A DNA stretch of 10,039 bases from Planctomycetota bacterium (GTDB lineage: Bacteria > Planctomycetota > Planctomycetia > Gemmatales > Gemmataceae), in NCBI GenBank assembly GCA_016200155.1, contig JACQFG010000193.1:1-10039 (forward strand), given 5' to 3'. Shown one piece after another: positions 1 to 6,553 of the stretch (its first letter is position 1; each line of letters begins with the position of its first letter). Both the position numbers and the translations under genes were made by a program. The notes beneath the pieces are model-generated. The model had not been told where the DNA came from, made no database searches, and worked only from the letters and a program-made list of their open reading frames with translations.

Positions 1-337
1 AGCTTTTGCGGGTGTACATCAGGAACCCGCTGATGCCGACGACCAGATGGCTGAGCATGAACAGCGGCACACAGAACAGGGCGCCGGTGTAGCGTCCGAC
101 GTTGAAGGCTTGATCGCCCTGGAACCGCGGTTCGGTCATCGTGACGAAAATGTTGTACGGGCAATAGACCGTGAGAACGACCAGCGACAGAACGGACACC
201 GCCATGAGCGCGATCGCCGGGGGCGCGAGCAGCGCCTCGGCTCGCGCAACCTTGCGGCGGCGACGACGTCTGCGCAGTTCGCGTTCGTTGAAGTCGTCGT
301 CGCGGACGTCGAAATCATCATCGTAGCGTCGCGTCAT
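1..337 (-). CDS. Hypothetical membrane protein, partial (C-terminus off left edge)
   Basis: The frame starts with ATG at 337 and stays open for 112 codons to the window edge. The N-terminal 30 residues are strongly charged: an Asp-rich stretch (YDDDFD, DDDF) and then a run of seven Arg. A hydrophobic segment follows at about residues 38-64 (APPAIALMAVSVLSLVVLTV region). A second one at about 83-107 contains LFCVPLFMLSHLVVG, so at least two membrane helices with a basic cytoplasmic tail are expected. The start lies 11 nt after the rplT stop, so it is probably the last gene of the infC-rpmI-rplT transcript. No good Shine-Dalgarno is visible (only GCGAGCG), which suggests coupling to rplT translation. 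I do not recognise the family. Charge pattern and operon position are seen; function is unknown. Confidence 0.7.
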   Translation of the reverse strand, partial: MTRRYDDDFDVRDDDFNERELRRRRRRRKVARAEALLAPPAIALMAVSVLSLVVLTVYCPYNIFVTMTEPRFQGDQAFNVGRYTGALFCVPLFMLSHLVVGISGFLMYTRKS

Positions 338-348
338 GGAACGCTCGC

Positions 349-702
349 TTACAATTGCTTCTTGGCGAACTCGACGATCTTGTCAAAACCCGCCGGGTCG
401 TGGATCGCGATCTCCGACAGCGATTGCCGATTCAGTTCCGACAGCCCTTTTTGCAAGCCGTGAATGAGCTGACTGTAGCGCAGGCCACGCGCCCGGCAGG
501 CGGCGTTGATGCGGATGATCCACAGCCGGCGGAACTGCCGCTTCCTGACGCGGCGATCGCGGAACGCATAAACGCGGCCGCGGATCAGCGTGACCAGCGA
601 TTGGCGGTAGAGGTTATGTCGGCTGGCGCGAAAGCCCTTGGTGAGCTTGCGCGTGCGGGCGCGCCCTTTGCGCATGGGCACGCCGCTATTTGCACGAACC
701 AT
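349..702 (-). CDS. rplT: Large ribosomal subunit protein bL20
   Basis: This 117-residue protein matches L20 over its whole length. The N-terminus has the usual basic extension (MVRANSGVPMRKGRARTRKL, then TKGFRASRHNLYR). The core has YAFRDRRVRKRQFRRLWI followed by RINAACRARGLRYSQLIHGL, and the C-terminal globular part ends near residue 117, normal for the family. L20 binds 23S rRNA, is needed early in 50S assembly, and in Bacillus and enterobacteria it also represses its own operon. A strong Shine-Dalgarno, AAAGGAG (709-715 on the minus strand), sits 6 nt from the ATG and fixes the start. It is third in the order infC-rpmI-rplT. The 126-nt gap to rpmI is unusually long for this operon and holds a perfect palindrome. 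Confidence 0.97.
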   Translation of the reverse strand: MVRANSGVPMRKGRARTRKLTKGFRASRHNLYRQSLVTLIRGRVYAFRDRRVRKRQFRRLWIIRINAACRARGLRYSQLIHGLQKGLSELNRQSLSEIAIHDPAGFDKIVEFAKKQL

Positions 703-768
703 GACTTGCTCCTTTCGAAAAGATCAAGCGACGGCCAGGAGCATGGAACCCTGGGTGCGTCGCGATGC

Positions 769-820
769 TCGTTTACGTTTAGCGCTCGCATGGCGCCATG
801 CGAGCGCTAAACGTAAACGA
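769..820. repeat. Perfect 52-bp palindrome between rpmI and rplT
   Basis: The 26-base arms (769-794 and 795-820) are exact reverse complements with no spacer; pairing fails at the next base (C768/C821). The centre is GGCGCC and the outer arms carry CGTTTAGCGC / GCGCTAAACG. It begins 8 nt after the rpmI stop. In the transcript it would fold into a hairpin of about 24 bp whichever strand is read. No T-run follows on the minus strand (the next bases are GCATCGCGAC), so it is not a canonical intrinsic terminator. A degenerate relative at 9109-9145 shares the CGTTTAGCGC start and the GGCGCC centre. This points to a dispersed REP-like family (inference). Confidence 0.9.
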
Positions 821-828
821 CGAAATCG

Positions 829-1023
829 TCACCCCCCCATGGCGGCGATGTACTTCTGGGCGACGACGCCGGTCTCGGCGACCCGGCCGCGCAGATGGCG
901 TTTGCGTTTGCCGCTCTTGGGGCTATTCAGATGCTTCTTGCCGGCCTGTGAGCGTTTCAGCTTCCCGTTGGCGGAAATCTTGAAGCGCTTGCGGGCGCCT
1001 TTATGTGTTTTCATCTTCGGCAT
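829..1023 (-). CDS. rpmI: Large ribosomal subunit protein bL35
   Basis: This 64-residue, very basic protein carries the L35 signature from its first residues (MPKMKTHKGARKRFKISANG), then KLKRSQAGKKHLNSPKSGKRKRHLRG. Length is normal for bL35 (about 64-66). L35 is a small 50S protein and is classically encoded between infC and rplT, as here. GGAG at 1031-1034 (minus strand) lies 7 nt before the ATG and supports the start. An intrinsic terminator ends only 4 nt upstream of this Shine-Dalgarno, so expression of L35 and L20 probably depends on reading through it. Confidence 0.97.
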   Translation of the reverse strand: MPKMKTHKGARKRFKISANGKLKRSQAGKKHLNSPKSGKRKRHLRGRVAETGVVAQKYIAAMGG

Positions 1024-1038
1024 TTTTCGACTCCGCTC

Positions 1039-1075
1039 AAAAAAACAACTCCCTTCGCGGTCGGCAAAGAGAGTT
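1039..1075 (-). terminator. Intrinsic terminator / candidate attenuator between infC and rpmI
   Basis: Read on the minus strand, AACTCTCTTTGC (1075-1064) pairs with GCGAAGGGAGTT (1058-1047) in a 12-bp stem with two G-U wobbles. The loop is 5 nt (CGACC). The stem is followed by one G and then seven consecutive T (1045-1039). This is a textbook Rho-independent terminator lying inside an operon, 39 nt after the infC stop and directly before the rpmI Shine-Dalgarno. It would cut off rpmI and rplT after infC unless read through, so an attenuation role is the natural inference. A weak promoter-like pair upstream (TTACCG, 17 nt, TATATC) could also feed rpmI. Confidence 0.8.
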
Positions 1076-1114
1076 ATTTGATATATGAAATCGTCGGCGT
1101 GGCGGTAAGGGGTC

Positions 1115-1648
1115 TCACTTCGGCGCCAGCATCATCGACATGCGCTTGCCTTCCATGGCGGGCTCCTTTTCGATCTTGCATATTTCGACGAGCTTTTCGC
1201 GCATGGCGTGCAGGATCCGCTTGCCTTCCTCGATGTGCTGCAATTCGCGGCCCTTGAACATGACGTAAACCAGCACCTTGTCGTGATGCTCCAGGAACTT
1301 GCGGGCCTGGTTGATCTTCGTCTCGATGTCATGGATGTCGGTCTTGGGGCGCAGACGAATTTCCTTCAGTTTTTGCTGATGGGTCTTCGTCTTTTCCTTT
1401 TGTTTTTGCTTTTGCTGGAACTTGAATTTGCCGAAGTCCATGATCTTGCAGACCGGCGGCTTTTCGAGGGGCGCGACCTCGACGAGGTCCTGGCCGGATT
1501 CGCGCGCCATCTCCATGGCCTGCGAAGTCGGAATGACGCCCACCTGTTCGCCGTTGGGACCGATCAGGCGGATGGGGGTGATGCGAATCTGCTCGTTGAC
1601 GCGCGTCTGGTGCTCTCGACGATCGCGATCGAATGGCGGGGGGGGCAA
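1115..1648 (-). CDS. infC: Translation initiation factor IF-3
   Basis: IF-3 binds the 30S subunit, prevents premature 50S joining and proofreads the start codon. The N-domain begins at RVNEQIRITPIRLIGPNGEQ and includes QAMEMARESGQDLVEVAP and the family signature around CKIMDFGKFKFQQ. A Lys/Gln-rich linker (KQKQKEKTKTHQQ) follows, then the C-domain (KLKEIRLRPKTDIHDIETKI through MSMMLAPK). There is no usable ATG: the first in-frame Met lies well inside the N-domain. Two TTG codons are possible, at 1669 and 1648. I choose 1648 because AAGGAG (1659-1664 on the minus strand) sits 10 nt upstream of it, while the 1669 codon lies upstream of that site. This gives 177 residues, a normal length. A rare infC start fits the known habit of this gene, AUU in E. 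coli, which allows IF-3 autocontrol. Confidence 0.95.
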   Translation of the reverse strand: MPPPPFDRDRREHQTRVNEQIRITPIRLIGPNGEQVGVIPTSQAMEMARESGQDLVEVAPLEKPPVCKIMDFGKFKFQQKQKQKEKTKTHQQKLKEIRLRPKTDIHDIETKINQARKFLEHHDKVLVYVMFKGRELQHIEEGKRILHAMREKLVEICKIEKEPAMEGKRMSMMLAPK

Positions 1649-1669
1649 GTCGGTTATTCTCCTTCTCAA

Positions 1670-1746
1670 GACTCGTTGGCAATCCGCAACGGCCCGATGC
1701 CGGCGCGGATCGGGATGAGAAGCCTCGGCTAGAGGCGTTTCACCCG
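1670..1746 (-). promoter_or_regulatory. infC 5' leader with possible alternative hairpins
   Basis: The predicted leader, about 100 nt to the infC start, contains three small inverted repeats on the minus strand. One is a 5-bp stem GCCTC/GAGGC (1722-1736, 5-nt loop). The second is CCCGAT/ATCGGG (1693-1714). The third is ATCCGC/GCGGAT (1682-1710). The last two share bases 1709-1710, so they exclude each other. Such switching leaders control infC operons in other phyla through L20, but nothing here proves a ligand. The short stems could be chance in GC-rich DNA. Confidence 0.3.
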
Positions 1747-1752
1747 GTTGCT

Positions 1753-1781
1753 ATTCTTGCATGGGCGGGCAGCACGGTCAA
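1753..1781 (-). promoter_or_regulatory. Predicted sigma70-type promoter of infC-rpmI-rplT
   Basis: On the minus strand, TTGACC (1781-1776) is followed by a 17-nt spacer and AAGAAT (1758-1753). This is 5/6 to the -35 consensus and 4/6 to the -10 consensus. The predicted start of transcription is near 1746, about 100 nt before the infC start codon. It is the best promoter-like pair in the gap between the amine oxidase-like gene and infC. Confidence 0.55.
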
Positions 1782-1814
1782 CGGCGAAACCAGGATTTCG
1801 CGCGGTTTTTCAAA

Positions 1815-1843
1815 CCCAGGGGTGAGGTGCTCCGAACCCTGGG
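1815..1843 (-). terminator. Weak hairpin after the amine oxidase-like gene
   Basis: CCCAGGG (1843-1837) and CCCTGGG (1821-1815) form a 7-bp GC-rich stem with a 15-nt loop on the minus strand, 10 nt after the stop at 1854. It is followed only by TTTGAAAAA, so it lacks a proper U-tract. It may end transcription before the infC promoter, or be neutral. Confidence 0.35.
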
Positions 1844-1853
1844 ATCCCGATAA

Positions 1854-3596
1854 TCATGGGGGCGTCAGCTTCGGAATGATGGTCCCCTTCTTCTTGACAT
1901 CGACCTTCGGCGGGGCGTCCTCGCCGATCTTGTACAGCGGCGTGCGTGTGAAGAGGTTGCGCGGCCGCAGTTCGAATGTTGTCCAGTAGATGACGGCCTG
2001 GCCATTGTTCGTGCTGTTGCCGCCGATGATGCCGTCCTCCGCGCGCGGCGTGTGCAAGCCGGAGGACGAATGCCAGAGCACGACGTTCTTCTTATTGAGC
2101 GGAAGCAGTTTTTGGCTCAAACCGCCGCCTTGCGGGTAGAAATAGTCTCCGAGCTTGATGTACGTCTTCTCCGGGCCGTCGTGGCGTGTTATCCAGAAGT
2201 CGTGGGCGGTGAACTTCTCGTCCGGGAAGCGTTCGTGCCGGGCGATACCTTGCGGATACGTGACGAGGTCGTAGCTGATGGGCAGCGCCGGCCCGTTCTT
2301 CGTCGGCGTGGCGATGGCATAGTTGGGATTGGTGACGCGCAGGCGCGTAAACTCCCGTGGGTTCCAATCGACGAAGGTCTCGGTGACGAGTTCGGAGATA
2401 TTGAGCTTGCCGCCGTCGGCCTGTTCCTTGGGATCGGTGGGGAGGCGGACGACGGAGACCTGGTTGACGTTATTGTTGCCGTCGGGTCCGAGTTTCATGC
2501 CGATGCGCCAGTAGCTGCCGTGCATGTGCGAGGCGTCGAAATGGGGGAAGAAGTTATAGCCGGTGGGCGAATGGCGAAAGACGATGCCCCCGTCGTCGCG
2601 GAAGCCGTACTCGACCATGTAGGTGTAGTTCGACGCCTGGAAGTTGGCGTAGAGGGTGAGTTCCTCGCTGCGGCGCGTGATGTTGCCGTGCTTGTAGGCA
2701 TGGCCCGTGTCGCGCAGCTCGGCGATGACCTGTTTCTTCGAGCCCATCAGCTGGCTGACGGCGCCGCCTTCCTTCGCGGACATGGTGACGTAGCCGCCGA
2801 CGCCGAGGTCGAAGAAGCGGGTGCCGCGGAAATAGTACGGCACATAGAACTCTTGCGGATGGGCGTCTTCGATCACTTGAATCCACTCGGCTTGCCGGCC
2901 GGGCTTGAAGTACGCCTTCTTGATCTTGAAGAGCTTGGTTGAGCCGCCGCCGCTGATCTTCAGTCCCTGGTCGTTCGCCTGCTTGCCAGTTTCCATGTCC
3001 CAGGTGATCTTCCAGGCGGTGTCCCAATTCGGGCTGTTGGTCGGGAACTTGACAACGAACTCGCGGTCATCGCTATCCGGGGCGATGGCGAGCGGCGGCT
3101 TCTGCTTCTCCCCCTTCGCAAGCACGGTTGGCTCGCTGCCGGTCGTGCCCTTGTTCTTGGCGACGAATACCTCGAAATCGGCCACATCGTCGACAAATCG
3201 GCTCACCATCTTGCGCAGCCCCTTGTCGCTGACGCCCAGCTGACAATCGAGCCCTGATTCGAGGACGACGCCGAATTTCTCATAGCGGACGGCCCGCGTC
3301 GTGACCGCGGTTTTCTCGTTGTAGCGGTTGAGGACCTCCAGCGAGGGGTTGTCCTTGATCGATGACTTGAGCAGGAGCCGCTTGCCGTTGTCGAGGCGAT
3401 AGAGGACCAACTTGCGGTTCTTGAGTTCGATGTTGTACTTCCAGTCCTCGACGGACCAGCGGCAATCGAGCTGCTTGAGCACGTCGACGACCATCTCGTG
3501 CGAAACCGTTTCGACCGGAGCGGCCGTCGGCTGCGCGTACAGCGGAAACATCGTGCCAACCAAGACGAGCAGGCTAAGGAACAAGGGAGAGCGCAT
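1854..3596 (-). CDS. Secreted YbjN-like / copper amine oxidase-like protein
   Basis: 580 residues. A Sec signal peptide occupies about 1-21 (hydrophobic LFLSLLVLVG, likely cut after LYA). Residues about 30-146 resemble a YbjN-type domain (LNRYNEKTAV, then VVLESGLDC and GVSDKGLRKMVSRFVDDV). From about 236 it follows the copper amine oxidase catalytic fold: EFYVPYYFRGTRFFDLG with Asp263 as the counterpart of the catalytic base; NYTY with Tyr324 at the topaquinone position; HMH (His357, His359) and His515 in GLHTPRAED as copper ligands. FTAHDFWITRH and NVVLWHSSSGLH match the C-terminal part of the family. Such enzymes oxidise primary amines to aldehydes with release of ammonia and H2O2, here probably outside the cytoplasm. 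The residue after Tyr324 is Thr where the family has Asp/Glu, and the large N-terminal amine oxidase domains are absent. GAGGTG 5 nt upstream supports the ATG. Substrate unknown; activity plausible but unproven. Confidence 0.75.
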   Translation of the reverse strand: MRSPLFLSLLVLVGTMFPLYAQPTAAPVETVSHEMVVDVLKQLDCRWSVEDWKYNIELKNRKLVLYRLDNGKRLLLKSSIKDNPSLEVLNRYNEKTAVTTRAVRYEKFGVVLESGLDCQLGVSDKGLRKMVSRFVDDVADFEVFVAKNKGTTGSEPTVLAKGEKQKPPLAIAPDSDDREFVVKFPTNSPNWDTAWKITWDMETGKQANDQGLKISGGGSTKLFKIKKAYFKPGRQAEWIQVIEDAHPQEFYVPYYFRGTRFFDLGVGGYVTMSAKEGGAVSQLMGSKKQVIAELRDTGHAYKHGNITRRSEELTLYANFQASNYTYMVEYGFRDDGGIVFRHSPTGYNFFPHFDASHMHGSYWRIGMKLGPDGNNNVNQVSVVRLPTDPKEQADGGKLNISELVTETFVDWNPREFTRLRVTNPNYAIATPTKNGPALPISYDLVTYPQGIARHERFPDEKFTAHDFWITRHDGPEKTYIKLGDYFYPQGGGLSQKLLPLNKKNVVLWHSSSGLHTPRAEDGIIGGNSTNNGQAVIYWTTFELRPRNLFTRTPLYKIGEDAPPKVDVKKKGTIIPKLTPP

Positions 3597-3643
3597 CTAG
3601 GCACCTCGCACATGAGGAGTTGGGACCGTTACTGATTTTCACC

Positions 3644-3671
3644 ATTCTACCGCCGCGGTGATTTGAAGCAA
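3644..3671 (-). promoter_or_regulatory. Predicted promoter of the amine oxidase-like gene
   Basis: On the minus strand, TAGAAT (3649-3644) is 5/6 to the -10 consensus. A weak TTGCTT (3671-3666) lies 16 nt upstream as the -35. The start of transcription would be near 3637, giving a leader of about 41 nt that holds the GAGGTG ribosome site. Confidence 0.4.
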
Positions 3672-3721
3672 GCCGATTCGTGACCTACAGTTGTTCAGGT
3701 CCCCCACGCTGCGAGGATGCC

Positions 3722-4744
3722 ATGAGTACGACGCTTGCTCCCCAAGCGATTCCTGCGTCGATTGCCAAGCCCGCCAAGTCCTGGCTGGTCAGTCCGTGGT
3801 TCGATCTGCTGTTCCTCGCCAACCTGGCTTGGCCCCTTGCGGTCCTGCTTGCATTCTTGCAACCGCTCGATGAAACCAATCCGCTGAGTTTGTTCCAGAT
3901 CTATTTCCTGAGCACGCCGCACCGCTGGATCACGCTGGTGCTGGTGTTCTGCGATTCCGAGCGGTTCTGGAAGGACCCCGTCAAGTTCGGCGGACTCGGC
4001 CTGCTGCTCGTTGGCCTGGGACTCGCGCTCGTCGGCCTCGCCGGCCTGGTCCCGTTCGCGGCTAACTCGCTCATGCTGCTGATGATGGTCGACTACGTCT
4101 GGAACGCCTGGCACTTCGCTGCCCAGCATGCCGGCATCGCGCGCATCTATGGCCGAACCGCGCGGCCGGAGCAATCGCTGCCGCACGTCGAATTCGAGAA
4201 AACCGCGATCCGCACGCTGGTGCTGTGGGTGTTCTTCCGCCTCGCCATCCACATCGGCACGACGACGCAGTACGGCGCCAACATCGCCTGGATCACCCCC
4301 TGGCTCGGCTGGATCGACCCGCTCATGTTAATTGCTCCGGCCCTTCTGCTCGTCCGCGAAATCGCCGCGTTTCGACCAGCATGCGTTGGACGCTTGATGT
4401 ACATCGGCAGCGTGCTCGCGTTGTATTCGGCACAGCTTGTCGCGATTCGTCTGCAGGACGGGCCCTGGATGATGGCGTTCTTTTTTGCGGGAGCGATCTT
4501 CCACGCAGTCGAATACCTCGCCATATGCAACTGGGCCGTGCAAAAGCGCACGACCGGCATCTGGAACTATCAGATCACGCGCACGGGGCTCGCAGTGATC
4601 GTCTTCATGGGATTGATCGGGGCGGCCAATTACTTTGTCAACGCGCAATCGGTCTACGCGTGGCAGCTCGCGACGCTACTGGTGTCGCTGCTGCACTACG
4701 CTTACGACGGCATCATCTGGCGCGCGAAACCGGCAAAAACATGA
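3722..4744 (+). CDS. Polytopic membrane protein with conserved-looking histidines, function unknown
   Basis: 340 residues with roughly eight or nine hydrophobic helices; clear ones are at about 27-48, 90-123, 163-180, 198-212, 222-242, 250-268, 288-306 and 311-326. Polar residues cluster at helix ends: PHRW (His67), WHFAAQH (His131, His136), FHAVEY (His261) and HYAYDGIIWR (His325, Asp329). This His/Asp spread inside membrane segments could bind a metal or heme, as in Brp/Blh-type carotenoid oxygenases or membrane desaturases, but I cannot assign it to either. The same frame has a GTG at 3680. I choose the ATG at 3722 because a GAGGA site lies just upstream and the extra 14 residues have no membrane or signal character. 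It is divergent from the secreted amine oxidase-like gene and converges with the sulfatase remnant, only 3 nt apart at the stops. Confidence 0.7.
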   Translation: MSTTLAPQAIPASIAKPAKSWLVSPWFDLLFLANLAWPLAVLLAFLQPLDETNPLSLFQIYFLSTPHRWITLVLVFCDSERFWKDPVKFGGLGLLLVGLGLALVGLAGLVPFAANSLMLLMMVDYVWNAWHFAAQHAGIARIYGRTARPEQSLPHVEFEKTAIRTLVLWVFFRLAIHIGTTTQYGANIAWITPWLGWIDPLMLIAPALLLVREIAAFRPACVGRLMYIGSVLALYSAQLVAIRLQDGPWMMAFFFAGAIFHAVEYLAICNWAVQKRTTGIWNYQITRTGLAVIVFMGLIGAANYFVNAQSVYAWQLATLLVSLLHYAYDGIIWRAKPAKT

Positions 4745-4747
4745 TCG

Positions 4748-5938
4748 TCACTTTTTCTTCTTCAACGAATCGCCCAGATCCTCGCGCATGCGATCCGCCA
4801 GCCCTTGCAATCGACGCACGACCTCGGGGTTGCGAGCCGCGACGTCCATCTTCTCGCTCAAATCGGCGTCAAGGTTGTACAACTCCAGGCCGACGTTGAG
4901 TTGCTTGTAGGCCGCCGGCTTGCCGTCGGCGCCCGCCTTGCCGCCTTCGAGGCTGCGGTAGGAGTGCGGGAAGTACAGCTTCCACGGTCCGCTGCGGACG
5001 CCGTGCAGCTCGTTATTCCAGTAGAAGTAGTACGCCTCGTGCGGGCTTTTCGCGCCGGCTTCATTCATCAACAGCGGCGTGATGTCCTTGCCGTCGAGCT
5101 TGCCGGCCGGCAGTTTCGCGCCGGTCAGGCGTGCGATCGTCGGCAGCATGTCGATGGTCATCGCGGGTTCGGGCTGCGTCTTGTCCGCGGGAATGCGGCC
5201 CGGCCAGCGCGCGATGAACGGCACGCGCACGCCACCTTCCCAGGTCGTTCCCTTGCCCTCGCGCAGAACGCCCGCCGTACCGCCGTGGTTGCCGTAGCTG
5301 AGCCAGGGGCCGTTGTCGGACGTGAAGATGACGAGCGTATTGTCGTCGATGCCGACGTCCGCAATCGCCTGCAGAATCTGACCGACCGACCAGTCGAGTT
5401 CCATGACGACGTCGCCATAGGTCCCGGCTTCCGACTTGCCCTTGAATCGCTCCGAGACGAAAAGCGGCACGTGCGGCATCGTGTGGGCGACATATAAGAA
5501 GAACGGCTGATCCTTGTTCTTCTTGATGAACTGCACCGCCTTGTCGGTGTAATCGGTCGTCAACTTCGCTTGATCGGGGTTCTTGGCGATCACCTTGTCG
5601 CCTTCGATCAACGGCAAATCGGGGATGTTGGCCTTGCCCGGTCGGGGGCCCATGTCATTGGAGTACGGCAGCCCATAATACTCGTCGAAGCCGCGCTTGG
5701 TCGGCAGGAACTCCGGCAGGTGGCCGAGGTGCCACTTGCCGACCATGGCGGTGCGGTAGCCGATCGCCTTGAGCAGCTCGGCGATGGTGACGTGTTCTTT
5801 GGGCAGACCGTTCTTGGCCGCGGGGCCGAGAGCGCTGAGGATGCCGGTGCGATTGGAATACTTGCCGGTCATGGGCGCCGCCCGCGATGCGGAGCAGACG
5901 GCCTGGGCGATACTCGTTTGATAGCGCTTACCGCACAA
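4748..5938 (-). pseudogene. Type I sulfatase, 5'-truncated
   Basis: The 396-codon open frame is a formylglycine-dependent arylsulfatase-type enzyme lacking its beginning. It opens about ten residues before the sulfatase signature CSASRAAPMTG (Cys15 would become formylglycine). Also present are GYRTAMVGKWHLG (Lys68, His70), YVAHTMPHVPLF (His152), TSDNGPW (Asp208, Asn209), GKGTTWEGGVRVPF (Lys229) and the usual C-terminal domain. Intact family members have about 60-90 residues before the Cys, holding the signal peptide and the N-terminal DDxG metal ligands; these are absent. No ATG fits: the first start-like codon is TTG at 5938, with no Shine-Dalgarno. Nine nt upstream in the same frame is the TGA of the TIR-like gene. 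Homology stops where GC falls, so the 5' end was probably replaced by the inserted cassette. Reinitiation from the upstream gene is possible, but the product should be inactive. Confidence 0.8.
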
Positions 5939-5944
5939 TAGATA

Positions 5945-6550
5945 TCACCGTCCACGCAGTTCCTTGAGAAGTTCCGCGTGCTCATTCGCCAATTCCTTTA
6001 CAGCGTATTGCAACCGGACATGAAAATCCTTGTCCGTGAATTTAATCTGTCTTTTGTGATCGAATATCGGTTTCCACCACTCGTCAGCGATACTCTCGTG
6101 ATAGAGCAATACAACACGTAGGTCTAACCCCAGCGCCATGCCGGTCTCAATGTGAACCCAGGCAGCCGGCGCATAAAGTCTTTCCTCGGAGAGCTTGACG
6201 TCCTGGGTCAGGATTCCCAGGAACAGGCAGCAGGGTTTCATCTTCGAGCGGATGTGCTTGATGACATCTCGTGCCGTGCCATCAAGTTCCATGCCGCTCT
6301 TAACCTTGAATTTCTTTTGCAGCAAAGCGGTTTTTGCAGCTTTCATGTACTCCTTTCCGGTTTCTTCCGAGTATGAAACAAAAACCTGTGGCCGCTCCAG
6401 CCGCTCTTTCAGGCTCGGCTCCTCCGTGTATCTGGTTTTCAGGAGCTCCAGGTAGTCCTTACGGAGTTTGATATCGTCAACTCGCGAGTCTGCTTCGATT
6501 TCCTTAATCTTGTCATTTACCTTGGCGAGAAATTCGTCTGGCTCATACAT
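5945..6550 (-). CDS. TIR-like domain protein, candidate effector
   Basis: 201 residues. A charged helical N-terminus (about 1-50) precedes an alpha/beta domain that looks TIR-like. The first strand is PQVFVSYSEETGKEY (54-68), followed by a helix, FKVKSGMELDG (81-91), a strand PCCLFLGIL, and then PAAWVHIETGMALGLDLRVVLLY (128-150). That last block is where TIR and TIR-like NADase domains carry a W..xE motif; Glu135 is the candidate catalytic Glu. A charged helix ends the protein. Bacterial TIR-like domains often cleave NAD+ in antiphage systems, so an NAD-depleting role is inferred, not shown. The ATG at 6550 lies 3 nt after the stop of the ACT gene. Its strong GGGAGGG site (6557-6563) is embedded in that gene's end, so the two are tightly coupled. 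Spot GC is near 41%. Alternative: a nucleotide-binding protein of the same fold without enzymatic activity. Confidence 0.65.
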   Translation of the reverse strand: MYEPDEFLAKVNDKIKEIEADSRVDDIKLRKDYLELLKTRYTEEPSLKERLERPQVFVSYSEETGKEYMKAAKTALLQKKFKVKSGMELDGTARDVIKHIRSKMKPCCLFLGILTQDVKLSEERLYAPAAWVHIETGMALGLDLRVVLLYHESIADEWWKPIFDHKRQIKFTDKDFHVRLQYAVKELANEHAELLKELRGR

Positions 6551-6553
6551 GGG

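Noticed and set aside
746..1843. 10-bp direct repeat GAACCCTGGG (746-755 and 1834-1843)
   Set aside because: Many 10-mers repeat by chance in 10 kb, and the two copies have different surroundings.
2052..2942. 296-codon open frame on the plus strand
   Set aside because: It is antisense to the amine oxidase-like gene, has no recognisable domain and is explained by GC-rich third-position bias on the other strand.
4805..5497. 230-codon open frame on the plus strand
   Set aside because: It is a shadow of the sulfatase, whose signature motifs on the minus strand are unambiguous.
6152..6455. Short plus-strand frames within the TIR-like gene
   Set aside because: They overlap the better-supported minus-strand gene and show no domain or ribosome site.
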